A stretch of 39,236 nt of DNA from Porticoccaceae bacterium (GCA_002731695.1 PCCK01000004.1:29096-68331), one strand, 5' to 3'. Counted from the first letter of the stretch, positions 6,383 to 15,627 are shown. The notes: a model not told the origin generated them from the sequence alone. Numbers and translations are program-made.

Positions 6383-8098
6383 CTAATCTCTCTCGATGGT
6401 TCGCGCTTGGCTTTGAACATCTATCACAGCTTGAAACAACTCTCCCTCTGCAATACTGCCGGTCATTTGAGTACTTTTCCTATGTACGATCGGTAAACTT
6501 TCGCCGACAAAGTCACTCACCTTAATCATCGCCTGTTCTAGTGAGTCATCAGAATATAATAGTGTTGGATTTTTATCCATATGGGTTTTGACAGCGTCGT
6601 CTCCGCAGGAAATAGCCTGATATATGCTCAGCTTACCCAAAAGTATACCTCCCTCATCGACAACATAGGCTTCAGTATGTTGCCGACGCTCCATATGCTT
6701 TCGGGCAGCATTACCAGTATCACTTTCCCCTATGCGAATATGATCTTGCGATGCAAAAGGCTCCAATACTTGATGGTCTAGTGCAATGGCCTCTCGACCT
6801 TTTATTAAATCAACTCCTCTATCTAGCAACTGGCGGTCAAAAAAAGAGTGCCCAAATAAACGATGAGTGATTAGACTGCAGACCATAACTGCGATCATGG
6901 CAGCTACGGCGTATTCATAAGATTGTGAAAGTTCGAGAACAATCAGTACGGCGCTGAGTGGGGCACCAATCACTGATGCGCTGACTGCTGCCATGGCGGC
7001 TACAGTCACTACAGATGCAATATCATTGAATCCAAGAGAGACAAGTAATTTTGTTGCGAGAGCTCCTGCCGCAACGCCGATAAATAAAGCGGGTGAAAAA
7101 ACTCCACCAAACATCCCAAAGCCTATACACGCCGCAGTCATAACAATCTTTGCGATCAACACACTTATGAGGAGCGGAACTAAGTATTCTCCAGATATCA
7201 TGTCATTGATATTATTCACCCCTAGGCCAAGTGCTTGAGGAATAAAAAGCCCAACTAAACCGCAAGCAGTAGCCCCTATAAAAGGAAGAAGAGTTGGATT
7301 TACAGATAAGGAATTAGCCAATTTAGTGGAATATCTTATTGATACCATGAAAATTATCGCGGTAATTGCAAATATGGGTGACAGGACAACTAAAAAAGGG
7401 ACCACCTCTGCAAGGGCAGGCGCAGCAGCATCTATTTTAAACGCCGCTGTATGAGGAAAGAGATAACCACCCACTGAACTTGCTGTTATTGAAGAAACAG
7501 TAATGGGAGCTATAGCTCTGACAGAAAAGTGGCGGAGGATGGCTTCATGGGCAAAAATAATCCCCGCGATTGGTGCATTGAAACCAGCAGAGATTGCGGC
7601 AGCGACCCCGCAGGCAAGATAAATTTCTCGGGGAAGACGGTTGAAGCCAAGACGCTTCCGCAGCTGAAGTTTTGATGTGATAATCCCTACGGTTGCCCCA
7701 AAATGTACTATTGGACCATATTGACCAACTGATGCTCCTCCGCTGACCGAAGCGAATGCCGCAAAGGTTGACGCAAGACCTTGCTTTATATCGAACGGGA
7801 CATTGAGTTGGTGCACTGAGTACATGGAGTCAGCAGGGCCAGCCCACTTTGCAATGCCAAACAACCTTTTAATTATAACAACGGCCGCGGCCGCGGCCCA
7901 CAAAAAGAGAAGACTTGAAAAGGCTATAGTTTGGTTGCCGATAGTGGTGGTCAAAAAATCTACACTTTCGCGTTGCTGACCAAACCACTGAACGCTCGAA
8001 ACAAATAGGTTCGATACAATTGCTAAACTTGCACCAATAAGACCACCAACAATAAATACGATAAATACTTCTAAAAAAGCTTCTTTTATTCGATTCAT
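6383..8098 (-). CDS. ClC-family chloride channel/antiporter with CBS domains
   Basis: This is an integral inner-membrane anion transporter of the ClC family, 571 residues, with a membrane domain at about 10-415 and a CBS-domain pair at about 440-565. Family landmarks include GFNAPIAGIIFAHE (172-185), the anion-pore GGVFSPALFIG motif (331-341) and IGAPLSAVLIVLE (377-389). The usual GxEGP gate motif instead reads GQYGP (125-129), so the gating glutamate is replaced by tyrosine, and the first anion motif is AGPAD rather than GSGIP. Proton coupling is therefore doubtful and it may work as a channel or form a divergent subgroup. It is divergent from the fleQ-like gene. Confidence 0.92.
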   Translation of the reverse strand: MNRIKEAFLEVFIVFIVGGLIGASLAIVSNLFVSSVQWFGQQRESVDFLTTTIGNQTIAFSSLLFLWAAAAAVVIIKRLFGIAKWAGPADSMYSVHQLNVPFDIKQGLASTFAAFASVSGGASVGQYGPIVHFGATVGIITSKLQLRKRLGFNRLPREIYLACGVAAAISAGFNAPIAGIIFAHEAILRHFSVRAIAPITVSSITASSVGGYLFPHTAAFKIDAAAPALAEVVPFLVVLSPIFAITAIIFMVSIRYSTKLANSLSVNPTLLPFIGATACGLVGLFIPQALGLGVNNINDMISGEYLVPLLISVLIAKIVMTAACIGFGMFGGVFSPALFIGVAAGALATKLLVSLGFNDIASVVTVAAMAAVSASVIGAPLSAVLIVLELSQSYEYAVAAMIAVMVCSLITHRLFGHSFFDRQLLDRGVDLIKGREAIALDHQVLEPFASQDHIRIGESDTGNAARKHMERRQHTEAYVVDEGGILLGKLSIYQAISCGDDAVKTHMDKNPTLLYSDDSLEQAMIKVSDFVGESLPIVHRKSTQMTGSIAEGELFQAVIDVQSQARTIERD

Positions 8099-8237
8099 TT
8101 AGCGAACCTCTCTTTTTAGGAAAGCGTGATGTTCTAGATTACCTAGTAAGTGATTGCTGGTCAAAGAATGATTCATCAGCAATGTTGTTATTAGTTTAAT
8201 TTTTTAGGGTTTCAAAAACCTGACGTAGATTGAATTA

Positions 8238-8266
8238 TTGAAGACGCTGCTTATTCTCATTAGAAT
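8238..8266 (+). promoter_or_regulatory. Candidate sigma-70 promoter(s) of the fleQ-like gene
   Basis: TTGAAG (8238-8243), a 17-base spacer and TAGAAT (8261-8266) give a plausible housekeeping promoter. A second candidate lies just downstream: TTATCA (8273-8278), 16 bases, TATAGT (8295-8300). Both are in the 296-base gap to the divergent ClC gene. No -24/-12 element is seen here, fitting a class I master regulator. Confidence 0.4.
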
Positions 8267-8394
8267 GAATACTTATCACCAATAATTAAAGTGTTATAGT
8301 GCCTTGCCAGCGCTACACAATGCCGGGTTCCCTGCTCTTCTGATGGGCAACAAGGTTGAGAGCTGGGGCATCTGAATTTCGTTGAGACGATTTA

Positions 8395-9555
8395 GTGCAG
8401 AATTTAAAGACAATTGTAGGTCGGAGTGCGGACATCAATGAGCTCCGAGCTCTCATAAAAGTAGTGGGACCTAGTGATGCAACCGCCCTGATATTGGGGG
8501 AAAGCGGCACCGGGAAAGAACTCGTGGCGCGCGCGCTTCATGACTGTTCTGAGCGTTCTGCTGAACCATTTATCCCAGTAAATTGTGGCGCTATTCCTCG
8601 GGAGTTGCTTGAGAGCGAACTGTTTGGCCATCGTAAGGGAGCTTTTACCGGTGCGATATCAGATCGGAAAGGAAGGTTTGAACTCGCAAGTGGAGGTACC
8701 TTATTTTTGGACGAGATCGGAGATATGTCCATGGACCTACAAGTAAAGTTGCTCCGGGTATTGCAGGAACGAATAATTGATCCAGTAGGCACAACACAGG
8801 GCCTAGCGATTGATGTTAGAGTGATTGCCGCCACACACAAAAACGTTGAGAATCTTATAGAGAAAGGTGAATTTCGTGAGGACCTTTTTTATAGACTAAA
8901 TGTTATGCCCATAGAGATTAAGGCCCTCCAAGAGCGAAAAGAGGATATCTTACCACTGATCGAGCATTTTGCAGTGATGCATGCCAAGCGGAGATATAAA
9001 CCTATAACATTTGTATCTTCATCACTTGAGCTGTTTATGAGATACAGTTGGCCCGGCAACGTTAGGGAACTTTCTAATCTTGTAAATCGTTACTCGGCAC
9101 TTTATCCTGGACAAAGCGTTGATTTCAGAAATGTCCCGGAAAGTATGCTACCTCTAGGCATCCGACTGTTAGCAAACTCCGAACCCGGTGAAATTCCAGC
9201 AACAGTGCACGTTTCCAGCGGTCAGGGCGCTTTTAATTTTGAAGAGCAATCTGAGGCGCACGTATCATTAGCCATGTCGAGTAATCCAGCATTATCTAGT
9301 CCATCAACAGAAGAGGTTAACAACGGAAAAGTCTTTGACGAGACGGTTAACGTAATATCAATGGCTCAAAGTTGGGATTCGTTTCCAGAGCAAGGACTTC
9401 CTTTAAAGCAACATATGGTAGATATAGAGCGCAGTCTCATACAGCAAGCTTTAGATAAGGCCGAAGGAAATGTTTCCAAGACAGCAAGACTGTTAAACGT
9501 GCAGCGAACAACGCTTATCGAAAAAATCAACAAATATGGTCTCTCAAGTGCCTAG
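8395..9555 (+). CDS. fleQ: FleQ/FlrA-like sigma-54 activator lacking the N-terminal domain
   Basis: An enhancer-binding protein that remodels sigma-54 RNA polymerase and probably heads the flagellar cascade. The AAA+ domain fills residues 8-240: Walker A GESGTGKE (35-42) followed by the KExxxR arrangement, GAFTGA loop (82-87), Walker B GGTLFLDE (100-107) and the WPGNVREL stretch. A Fis-type helix-turn-helix ends the protein and resembles FleQ ([12 protein letters not shown]). FleQ proteins are usually about 490 residues with an N-terminal regulatory domain; that domain is absent here. The GTG at 8395 is the only possible start because an in-frame TGA lies 10 bases upstream. A variable linker (about 250-335) separates AAA+ and HTH. 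Confidence 0.88.
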   Translation: MQNLKTIVGRSADINELRALIKVVGPSDATALILGESGTGKELVARALHDCSERSAEPFIPVNCGAIPRELLESELFGHRKGAFTGAISDRKGRFELASGGTLFLDEIGDMSMDLQVKLLRVLQERIIDPVGTTQGLAIDVRVIAATHKNVENLIEKGEFREDLFYRLNVMPIEIKALQERKEDILPLIEHFAVMHAKRRYKPITFVSSSLELFMRYSWPGNVRELSNLVNRYSALYPGQSVDFRNVPESMLPLGIRLLANSEPGEIPATVHVSSGQGAFNFEEQSEAHVSLAMSSNPALSSPSTEEVNNGKVFDETVNVISMAQSWDSFPEQGLPLKQHMVDIERSLIQQALDKAEGNVSKTARLLNVQRTTLIEKINKYGLSSA

Positions 9556-9646
9556 ACTCTTTCGAACAGAAAATTTTCGATCGAAGGCCTTTTAAAATAC
9601 AAAGTAGCCAGCAAACAATTATTTCCCTGGATCAATCTATGTACTG

Positions 9647-9721
9647 AACTGTCAGATTGCCGACTGTTTTTGATTATTGCGTACATAATCCTAACTTGCC
9701 GTTGGCGGATAACTGACAGTT
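9647..9721 (+). promoter_or_regulatory. Paired candidate enhancer sites upstream of the fleR-like gene
   Basis: AACTGTCAG (9647-9655) and CTGACAGTT (9713-9721) form a perfect 9-base inverted repeat 57 bases apart. The second sits in AACTGACAGTT (9711-9721), itself a perfect palindrome; the first is a partial copy (AACTG-T-CAGat). They lie roughly 50-125 bases before the -24 element of the sigma-54 promoter, where activators of this class bind. The FleQ-like protein is the obvious candidate binder; this is inference. Confidence 0.5.
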
Positions 9722-9769
9722 TATTGCCACTATTGCCATAAATTATTGAATTAGCTAGACTTTTTAATC

Positions 9770-9785
9770 TGGCATATATATTGCT
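9770..9785 (+). promoter_or_regulatory. Sigma-54 promoter of the fleR-like/fliE operon
   Basis: The element reads TGGCAT-ATATA-TTGCT, a near-perfect match to TGGCAC-N5-TTGCW with the required GG-N10-GC spacing. The GTG of the fleR-like gene is 55 bases downstream. The 284-base gap 9556-9839 holds this promoter and the paired palindromes. Confidence 0.82.
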
Positions 9786-9839
9786 TTGCTAGTAAAGAAC
9801 CGGCAATTTTTTTAATACAAGCAGAGAGAAGGTACCAAA

Positions 9840-11321
9840 GTGGCAAATACCAATAGCATCCCGATGTTGTGGATAGATCCAGTCGATAAGCTTAATGATC
9901 AGGTTCGACAAGCCTTTATTGATAAAGGTTTTGATTTGCGAATAGGCGACTCTTTAGATATAGAGGACGATGCATTCACGTCAGCCGAAATTGTAGTTGT
10001 TAGGCTCTCGAAGTGCGCCACGGCGTTAAAAGAACTTCAAATGAAACTAGTTTCCCTAGGATCGCCTGCTCAAGTAATTACTCGGGTCGCCAGAGATCTG
10101 TTTGAACTAGGTATTGAGGCTGTCCGCCAAGGAGCTTTGACAGCTGTTCCGTCTGAACAGCTGGCACCCGCAGAATGGCGTCATATTGTCGACACTAATG
10201 TTTCAGAGCCAAAAACCGATACGAGCGCCTTTGTTTTTGCAGATCCCGTGAGCCGAAATTTGTTGGCTTTAGCTGAGAGAGTTGCGAGGGTAGATGTAAC
10301 AGTTTTATTAACTGGACCAACAGGAGCAGGAAAAGAAGTTCTGTCCCGAATTTTGCATGATGCATCACCGCGCTTCGACCGGCCTTTTGTTGCATTTAAT
10401 TGTGCTGCAATGCCAGAGAATCTCATTGAAGATATGCTGTTTGGGCATGAAAAAGGGTCTTTTACAGGCGCTAACAAAATCCAACAAGGGCTGTTCGAGC
10501 AGGCGCAGGGAGGAACCATTTTTCTGGACGAAATTGGAGAAATGTCATACAGCATGCAGGCTAAATTACTAAGAATTCTCCAAGAGAGGTGTGTGGTAAG
10601 GCTCGGGGGCCAAAAGTCGATTGAACTCGATATTCGAATAATTGCTGCAACTAATAGAAATTTAAAGCAAGCTATAGCCGAGCATCGCTTTCGCGAGGAT
10701 CTGTATTTCAGACTCAGCGCATTCAAACTTTCACTGCCTCCATTAAGCGAAAGGCCATTAGACATCCTTCCTTTAGCAGAGCAGTTTGTCTCGCAGCAAA
10801 ACTTAACTGGACACCCTGTAGTTATTAGTCCAGCGGCGCAGCATAGGCTAGTTTCGTACCCTTGGCCCGGAAACGTAAGGGAATTACAGAACGTTATCGT
10901 TCGCGCAATGGTGCTATCCAATCAGAGATCGATCGAGCTAGAGCACCTTTTGTTTGACGATCTTCACATAAATGATGAGTTTGCGGAGCCCTCATCGGAA
11001 TATGTTTCGCGGGGTGATAGGTCGCGTAACTGGACACAAGGCAGTCCAAACCACGGTGTTTCTCGCTCCAAAGTACTGAGTGTGGATCAAGATAGGATAA
11101 CTTCAGCTAGTGAGGGAGCGAACAAAGGATCAAACGTTCGTTCGGTACTAGACCACGCTGTGCAACAAAGCGAGCGTCAGGCTATATCCGAAGCACTCCA
11201 GTCCTCGAGGAGTAGAGACGAGGCTGCAGAAAAACTAGGTATAAGTCCTCGCACGCTTCGCCACAAGCTTCAAAAGCTTCGCGAACAGGGTATTACCGTT
11301 ACACGGGCCTACGCTCGATAA
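9840..11321 (+). CDS. fleR: FleR/FlrC-like sigma-54 activator with a degenerate receiver
   Basis: A second sigma-54 activator, 493 residues, in the fleR/flrC position right before fliE. The N-terminal about 115 residues have the size and alternating pattern of a receiver domain, but the position of the phospho-acceptor aspartate reads VVVRLSK and the conserved lysine is not evident. The AAA+ domain has Walker A GPTGAGKE (159-166), a GSFTGA loop (206-211, Ser for the usual Ala), Walker B GGTIFLDE (224-231) and WPGNVREL. A Fis-type HTH ends the protein. The GTG start has GAGAAGG upstream. No fleS/flrB kinase gene lies between this gene and the fleQ-like gene, so activation is probably not by phosphorylation. 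Confidence 0.9.
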   Translation: MANTNSIPMLWIDPVDKLNDQVRQAFIDKGFDLRIGDSLDIEDDAFTSAEIVVVRLSKCATALKELQMKLVSLGSPAQVITRVARDLFELGIEAVRQGALTAVPSEQLAPAEWRHIVDTNVSEPKTDTSAFVFADPVSRNLLALAERVARVDVTVLLTGPTGAGKEVLSRILHDASPRFDRPFVAFNCAAMPENLIEDMLFGHEKGSFTGANKIQQGLFEQAQGGTIFLDEIGEMSYSMQAKLLRILQERCVVRLGGQKSIELDIRIIAATNRNLKQAIAEHRFREDLYFRLSAFKLSLPPLSERPLDILPLAEQFVSQQNLTGHPVVISPAAQHRLVSYPWPGNVRELQNVIVRAMVLSNQRSIELEHLLFDDLHINDEFAEPSSEYVSRGDRSRNWTQGSPNHGVSRSKVLSVDQDRITSASEGANKGSNVRSVLDHAVQQSERQAISEALQSSRSRDEAAEKLGISPRTLRHKLQKLREQGITVTRAYAR

Positions 11322-11334
11322 GGATATTTGTTTA

Positions 11335-11691
11335 ATGAATCCAACCAATATTGGAAATATAGAAGCAGTACTCGGTCAAATACGTAACTATCAGGCAGAA
11401 ATAGAGGCCGGTTACAAGCCAAGTGCAGATGCAGCGAACATTGGGTTGGGTACCAAACCAGACCCTAATCGGATAAGTTTTCCAGAGGCGGTTAAGGGAG
11501 CGGTTCAAGCCGTAAATGGCGCTGCCATGAATTCTAAAGTGTTAAGAACAGCGTATGAGCATGGAGAAGATGTTCCCTTGACAGATGTGGTAATCGGAAT
11601 GCAAAAGTCTTCTCTCGCGTTTGAAGCTACCTTGCAAATTCGAAACAAAGTCCTGAAGGCATATGAAGATATTCTTCATATGCCGGTCTAA
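11335..11691 (+). CDS. fliE: Flagellar rod/MS-ring adaptor FliE
   Basis: FliE joins the MS ring to the proximal rod and is exported by the flagellar type III system. The 118-residue protein has the expected C-terminal helical region, including VVIGMQKSSLAFEATLQIRNKVLKAYEDI cut here into its parts: VVIGMQKSSLAFEA then TLQIRNKVLKAYEDI, which is the family signature. The N-terminal 60 residues are variable, as usual. It lies 13 bases after the fleR-like gene and 22 bases before fliF, so it is probably read from the sigma-54 promoter at 9770. No separate promoter was seen in front of it. Confidence 0.95.
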   Translation: MNPTNIGNIEAVLGQIRNYQAEIEAGYKPSADAANIGLGTKPDPNRISFPEAVKGAVQAVNGAAMNSKVLRTAYEHGEDVPLTDVVIGMQKSSLAFEATLQIRNKVLKAYEDILHMPV

Positions 11692-11713
11692 CAATTTTTA
11701 AGTGAGTTAAAAT

Positions 11714-13570
11714 ATGGCAGCTGCAGCAGAACCCGGCACTGATTTGGTTGCTAATACACCTGATACAGGGGGCGCCGTTGTGGCATCTCAGCAGGCAGCA
11801 CCCAAAGCCAATATGCTTCCAGTAGTTACAGCAGATGGTATTGCACTGCCAAATATTGCTGAAGTTTTGGCCCAGCCAGCCGTGCGAAAGGCAATGCCGG
11901 CAATCGTTACCTTACTGACTATTGCGATTTTTCTCATCGCATATTCTGTCACGAGAGAGCCACCAACTAGATCGCTTTATCCGGGATTATCTGAAGCAGA
12001 TCGGCAGACCGCATTTGATGCACTTTCTAGTGCAGAGTTTTATGTCCAAATTGATGATCAAACGGGAGATCTAGTCGTTCGGGATGAGCGATATCATGAG
12101 GCGAGAATTTTTCTCGCTTCGCGTGGACTTCCGCAAGAGGGAGCGGCTGGCGGGATGGGGTCGTTGAGTGAAGATGCGTCGATGACTACGAGTCAGTTTA
12201 TGGAGCAGGTTCGTTACGTTTCCGCAATGGAGCAGGAGCTAGCCAAGAGTGTAGCGCAGATATCGACGGTTCAAGCGGCCAGAGTTCATTTGGCGGCTCC
12301 TAAGCAAAGCGTTTTTGTTCGAAATAGGACTCCGGCGAAAGCTTCTGTGGTGGTGACACCGTTTCCTGGGCGAATCATTTCAAACTCACAGGTTGAAGCC
12401 ATCATCCATATGGTTTCCTCTAGCGTTCCGTATCTGGCTGCAGATGATGTGGTGGTCGTGGACAAAAGAGGAAAACTTTTAACTGATGCTAAGCGCTTTG
12501 CTTCCATGCAGCTCAATTCTTCTCAAATGGAGCATAAAAACAGTATTGAAGAGACATACCGTAGTAGAATCGATGCGCTTTTGTCGTCGGTTGTTGGTGC
12601 GGAAAATGTTCGTTCTGAAGTTGATGTCACAATGGATTTCACAGAAACTGAGGCTACATACGAAGAATTTGACAACAACCGTAACGGGCCTAAGGCGCGA
12701 TCGGAGATACTTACACAAGAAAATAATTCCACTATGGCCGCAGTAGGGATTCCTGGATCAATGAACAACACAAACCCCGGTTTGGCTTCTGGTGTTGTCG
12801 ATGGACAGCTGGGGGATGATCCAGTGGGCACAGACGGCTCTAGTAGTACGCGGCAAACTCGAAATTATGAGCTCGACAGAGCTGTGCGTCACGTTAAGAT
12901 GCGTGGCGGTATGATTCAAAGAATATCTGTAGCAGTTATCATAAACGAGAGAGAAGTCGAAGCGCCTCCTCCGGAGACCCCAGTGGTAGCCGAGGGTGCG
13001 GAGGCTCCTCCTGTTGCAGAGGTAACTGCTGAGCAACCAGGCATGGTCATCGATCCTTACACCGACGTTGAGCTTGAGCGGTTCACCAATTTGGTGAAAG
13101 GAGTAGTTGGTTTTGATGAGGCGCGAGGTGATGTTGTGACGGTGGTAGCGGCTGCATTTGAAAAGCCCGTTCCGATGGAAAACTTGGTCAAGTGGTATGA
13201 AAATGCCCAAGTGATGAGTACTGCCAGAAGTATGGGAGCTGCATTAACTTTTATAATCTTGCTTTTCGTGGTTGTTCGCCCAGTGTTGAAATCGTACCTG
13301 CCTCAAGTAGAGATGGTGGAGGAGACAAAGGCGGTAAGGCGGCAGGATGGAGAGCTGACAGAGGAAGAGCTGGCTATGATTCAGGAGGAGGAGCCTGAAT
13401 CTTTAGACGATATTAAAGCCAAGCTTAAGCCTAAAAAGTCGACAATTTCTGCAGACATGTTAGACACCGCTAACAGTTATGATGATAAAGTTGCTCTTGT
13501 GCGGTACTTAGTAGCGGAGGATGCGGGCCGAGTGGCTAATGTAATTCGTAAAATGATCAAGGTCGGATAA
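11714..13570 (+). CDS. fliF: Flagellar MS-ring protein FliF
   Basis: FliF forms the MS ring in the inner membrane, the platform for the rod, the C-ring and the export gate. The 618-residue protein has two membrane segments, at about 61-78 and 503-521, with the large periplasmic ring-building region between them, including SRGLPQEGAAGG and the VRYVSAMEQELAKSV stretch. A proline/alanine/glutamate-rich stretch (about 415-440) marks the variable periplasmic part. The C-terminal cytoplasmic tail (about 560-618) contains the FliG-binding helix ending VANVIRKMIKVG. It is 22 bases before fliG. Confidence 0.97.
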   Translation: MAAAAEPGTDLVANTPDTGGAVVASQQAAPKANMLPVVTADGIALPNIAEVLAQPAVRKAMPAIVTLLTIAIFLIAYSVTREPPTRSLYPGLSEADRQTAFDALSSAEFYVQIDDQTGDLVVRDERYHEARIFLASRGLPQEGAAGGMGSLSEDASMTTSQFMEQVRYVSAMEQELAKSVAQISTVQAARVHLAAPKQSVFVRNRTPAKASVVVTPFPGRIISNSQVEAIIHMVSSSVPYLAADDVVVVDKRGKLLTDAKRFASMQLNSSQMEHKNSIEETYRSRIDALLSSVVGAENVRSEVDVTMDFTETEATYEEFDNNRNGPKARSEILTQENNSTMAAVGIPGSMNNTNPGLASGVVDGQLGDDPVGTDGSSSTRQTRNYELDRAVRHVKMRGGMIQRISVAVIINEREVEAPPPETPVVAEGAEAPPVAEVTAEQPGMVIDPYTDVELERFTNLVKGVVGFDEARGDVVTVVAAAFEKPVPMENLVKWYENAQVMSTARSMGAALTFIILLFVVVRPVLKSYLPQVEMVEETKAVRRQDGELTEEELAMIQEEEPESLDDIKAKLKPKKSTISADMLDTANSYDDKVALVRYLVAEDAGRVANVIRKMIKVG

Positions 13571-13592
13571 CAGATTTTGGGAGAGTTAAAAG

Positions 13593-14654
13593 ATGGCTGA
13601 TGCAGCGGTCGCAGAGGAAAACGCAGAAGGAGCGATGTCTCAAAAAGTTAAGGAAGAACTTGAAGTTCTGACTAATACTGAGCGAGCTGCCGTGATAACG
13701 CTGCTGTTGGGAGAACAGCAAGCAGCAGATATTATACGATTTCTCAACCCCAGAGAAGTTCAAGCGCTCGGTGCGGCAATGGTGAGTGTTGCTGATCTTT
13801 CGCAAGAGACTGTTAATTACGTTCTTGACGATTTCGTTGTCACTATCAAGGCGCAGACTAACCTTGGATTGGGTAACAATGATTATGTTGAAAATGTATT
13901 GAAACGTGCGTTAGGTGATGATAAAGCAGCTACCGTTTTAGGTAGAATTTTACCCGGAGCGTCTAGCAAGGGTCTAGAGATTCTGCGCTGGATGGATGCA
14001 CGCTCTATTGGAGAGATGATTCGTGAGGAGCACCCACAAGTTGTAGCAATTATCTTGTCAGTCCTAGAGTTTGATGTGGCAGCTGACGTTCTCGGGTTCC
14101 TTCCGGCGGAGAATCGTGCTGAGGTCATGCAGCGCGTCGCCAGCTTGGAGACAGTGCAACCTTCTGCAATGGAGGAGTTAGAGGGTATTATGAAAGAACA
14201 ATTTAGCACTAGCTCGTCAGCGAAATCCTCTAGCATGGGCGGTGTTCCGACAGCCGCAAAGATTATGAACTTCGTCAAGGTTGATATGGAAAACGCAATA
14301 ATGGAGGGCGTTAGTAATTTAGATGAAGGATTGGCGTTGGCCATACAAGATAACATGTTTACCTTCGATAACTTGGCCGCGGTTGATAATCGCGCGATTC
14401 AGGTTCTTATGCGTAATATTGAAAATGATCAATTGATGACAGCGCTAAAAGGGGCAGATGAGGAAACTAAAGAAAAGTTCCTTGGCAACATGTCTCAGCG
14501 GGCTAAGGTCATGTTCCTTGATGACATGGAAGCCAAGGGACCTATTCGCATTACCGACGTTGAGATCGCGCAGAAAGATATAATGCGTACTGCCAGAAAA
14601 CTGTCTGACTCAGGTGATCTTGTCCTAGCGGGTAGGGGGGACGACTTTGTCTAG
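13593..14654 (+). CDS. fliG: Flagellar motor switch protein FliG
   Basis: FliG forms the top of the C-ring and is the rotor surface that the stator pushes. The 353-residue protein shows the N-terminal FliF-binding region, starting after a longer acidic leader, the middle domain with EEHPQVVAIILSVL near 146-159, and the C-terminal torque domain with DDMEAKGPIRITDVEIAQ near 309-326. The short C-terminal tail LAGRGDDFV is extra. It overlaps the next gene by 8 bases, so fliH is translationally coupled. Confidence 0.97.
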   Translation: MADAAVAEENAEGAMSQKVKEELEVLTNTERAAVITLLLGEQQAADIIRFLNPREVQALGAAMVSVADLSQETVNYVLDDFVVTIKAQTNLGLGNNDYVENVLKRALGDDKAATVLGRILPGASSKGLEILRWMDARSIGEMIREEHPQVVAIILSVLEFDVAADVLGFLPAENRAEVMQRVASLETVQPSAMEELEGIMKEQFSTSSSAKSSSMGGVPTAAKIMNFVKVDMENAIMEGVSNLDEGLALAIQDNMFTFDNLAAVDNRAIQVLMRNIENDQLMTALKGADEETKEKFLGNMSQRAKVMFLDDMEAKGPIRITDVEIAQKDIMRTARKLSDSGDLVLAGRGDDFV

Positions 14655-15627
14655 GGAATCGTCTGTGAGCTGGAGACTAAACGACCTCCTCACTGCCGAT
14701 CGAAAAGCTAAGGAGTTTGCAGCAGTCAGCTGGAGTGAGACTGATAAGGATCTTGGGTCGAGTAGTACATTTACACATTGGACACCCGCGGTGGTGGACG
14801 TTGATGAGCTATTAGACGATGAGGGTTCGGACACTTTAGATGAGGACGATAACTATGATATGTCATCAGATTTGCCTCAAGAATCACAGGAAGCTCCTTT
14901 AGAGTCAAACGATCAAAACAAGGAAGAAAGCGATAACGCTTCTAGAGAGCAAGCGGAGGCCGCCGAGTCGTTTGCAGCCGAGGCTCTTGATCAAGCTAAG
15001 CGAGATGCTCACGACGAGGGATTCTTGAAGGGTCGTGATGTTGCGGAGCAAGAATACAAAAAGTCTCAAAGGCAACTGGAAGCGTTAATAACCTCTCTTC
15101 GGGCGGCGCAGCAGGATATGACAGCTTTTTACCAACCAATGAAGAAGCTTGCACTTCACCTTGCACAACAACTGGTGCGCGGAGAACTGACTCTGTCGTC
15201 CACCGTAATTGAGAGACTCACAAAATTAGCGCTTGACGACCTTGAATACCAGGGTGAAGGACCTATTTTAGTTTATCTGCATCCGGCTGACCGTGATCAT
15301 TTTGGGGACGAATTATATAACGATTTTACTAGCCTAGAGTTGAGAGTCGATCGCTCGCTATCCCAAGGTAGTGTTAAAATATCCGTAGATGATACCGCAA
15401 TAGAGGACTTAATAGAGCAAAGATTGGACAAATTATCTCAGCAAGTATTGGGTTTTTCCTTACCCTCAGTCTCAGCGCCAAGAGAAGATACAGCGCAATT
15501 TAATAATCAAGTTCAAGAGCATGCAATTGAGGGTTCTGTGGTAGATGCTGGCGGATGTGTGGATCAAGACGTTGATGAATCAGGCACAATCAGTGCTGAT
15601 TCTATTGATGTAGATCCTAATGTTTGA
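14647..15627 (+). CDS. fliH: Flagellar export ATPase regulator FliH
   Basis: FliH binds and restrains the export ATPase FliI and links it to the C-ring. The protein is 326 residues from a TTG at 14647, which has a strong AGGGGGG ribosome site about 6 bases upstream; a GTG at 14665 with AGGGA is the alternative. The N-terminal 110 residues are very acidic and low in complexity. A glycine-containing helix (HDEGFLKGRDVAEQEY) leads into a coiled coil and the C-terminal FliH domain with the LALHLAQQLVRGEL stretch. A further acidic tail of about 50 residues follows. It overlaps fliI by 8 bases. Confidence 0.92.
   Translation: MSRESSVSWRLNDLLTADRKAKEFAAVSWSETDKDLGSSSTFTHWTPAVVDVDELLDDEGSDTLDEDDNYDMSSDLPQESQEAPLESNDQNKEESDNASREQAEAAESFAAEALDQAKRDAHDEGFLKGRDVAEQEYKKSQRQLEALITSLRAAQQDMTAFYQPMKKLALHLAQQLVRGELTLSSTVIERLTKLALDDLEYQGEGPILVYLHPADRDHFGDELYNDFTSLELRVDRSLSQGSVKISVDDTAIEDLIEQRLDKLSQQVLGFSLPSVSAPREDTAQFNNQVQEHAIEGSVVDAGGCVDQDVDESGTISADSIDVDPNV

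Noticed and set aside
10150-10165. Sigma-54 element before fliE inside the fleR-like gene
   Set aside because: A TGGCAC occurs but no TTGC follows at the right spacing; no acceptable element lies near fliE.
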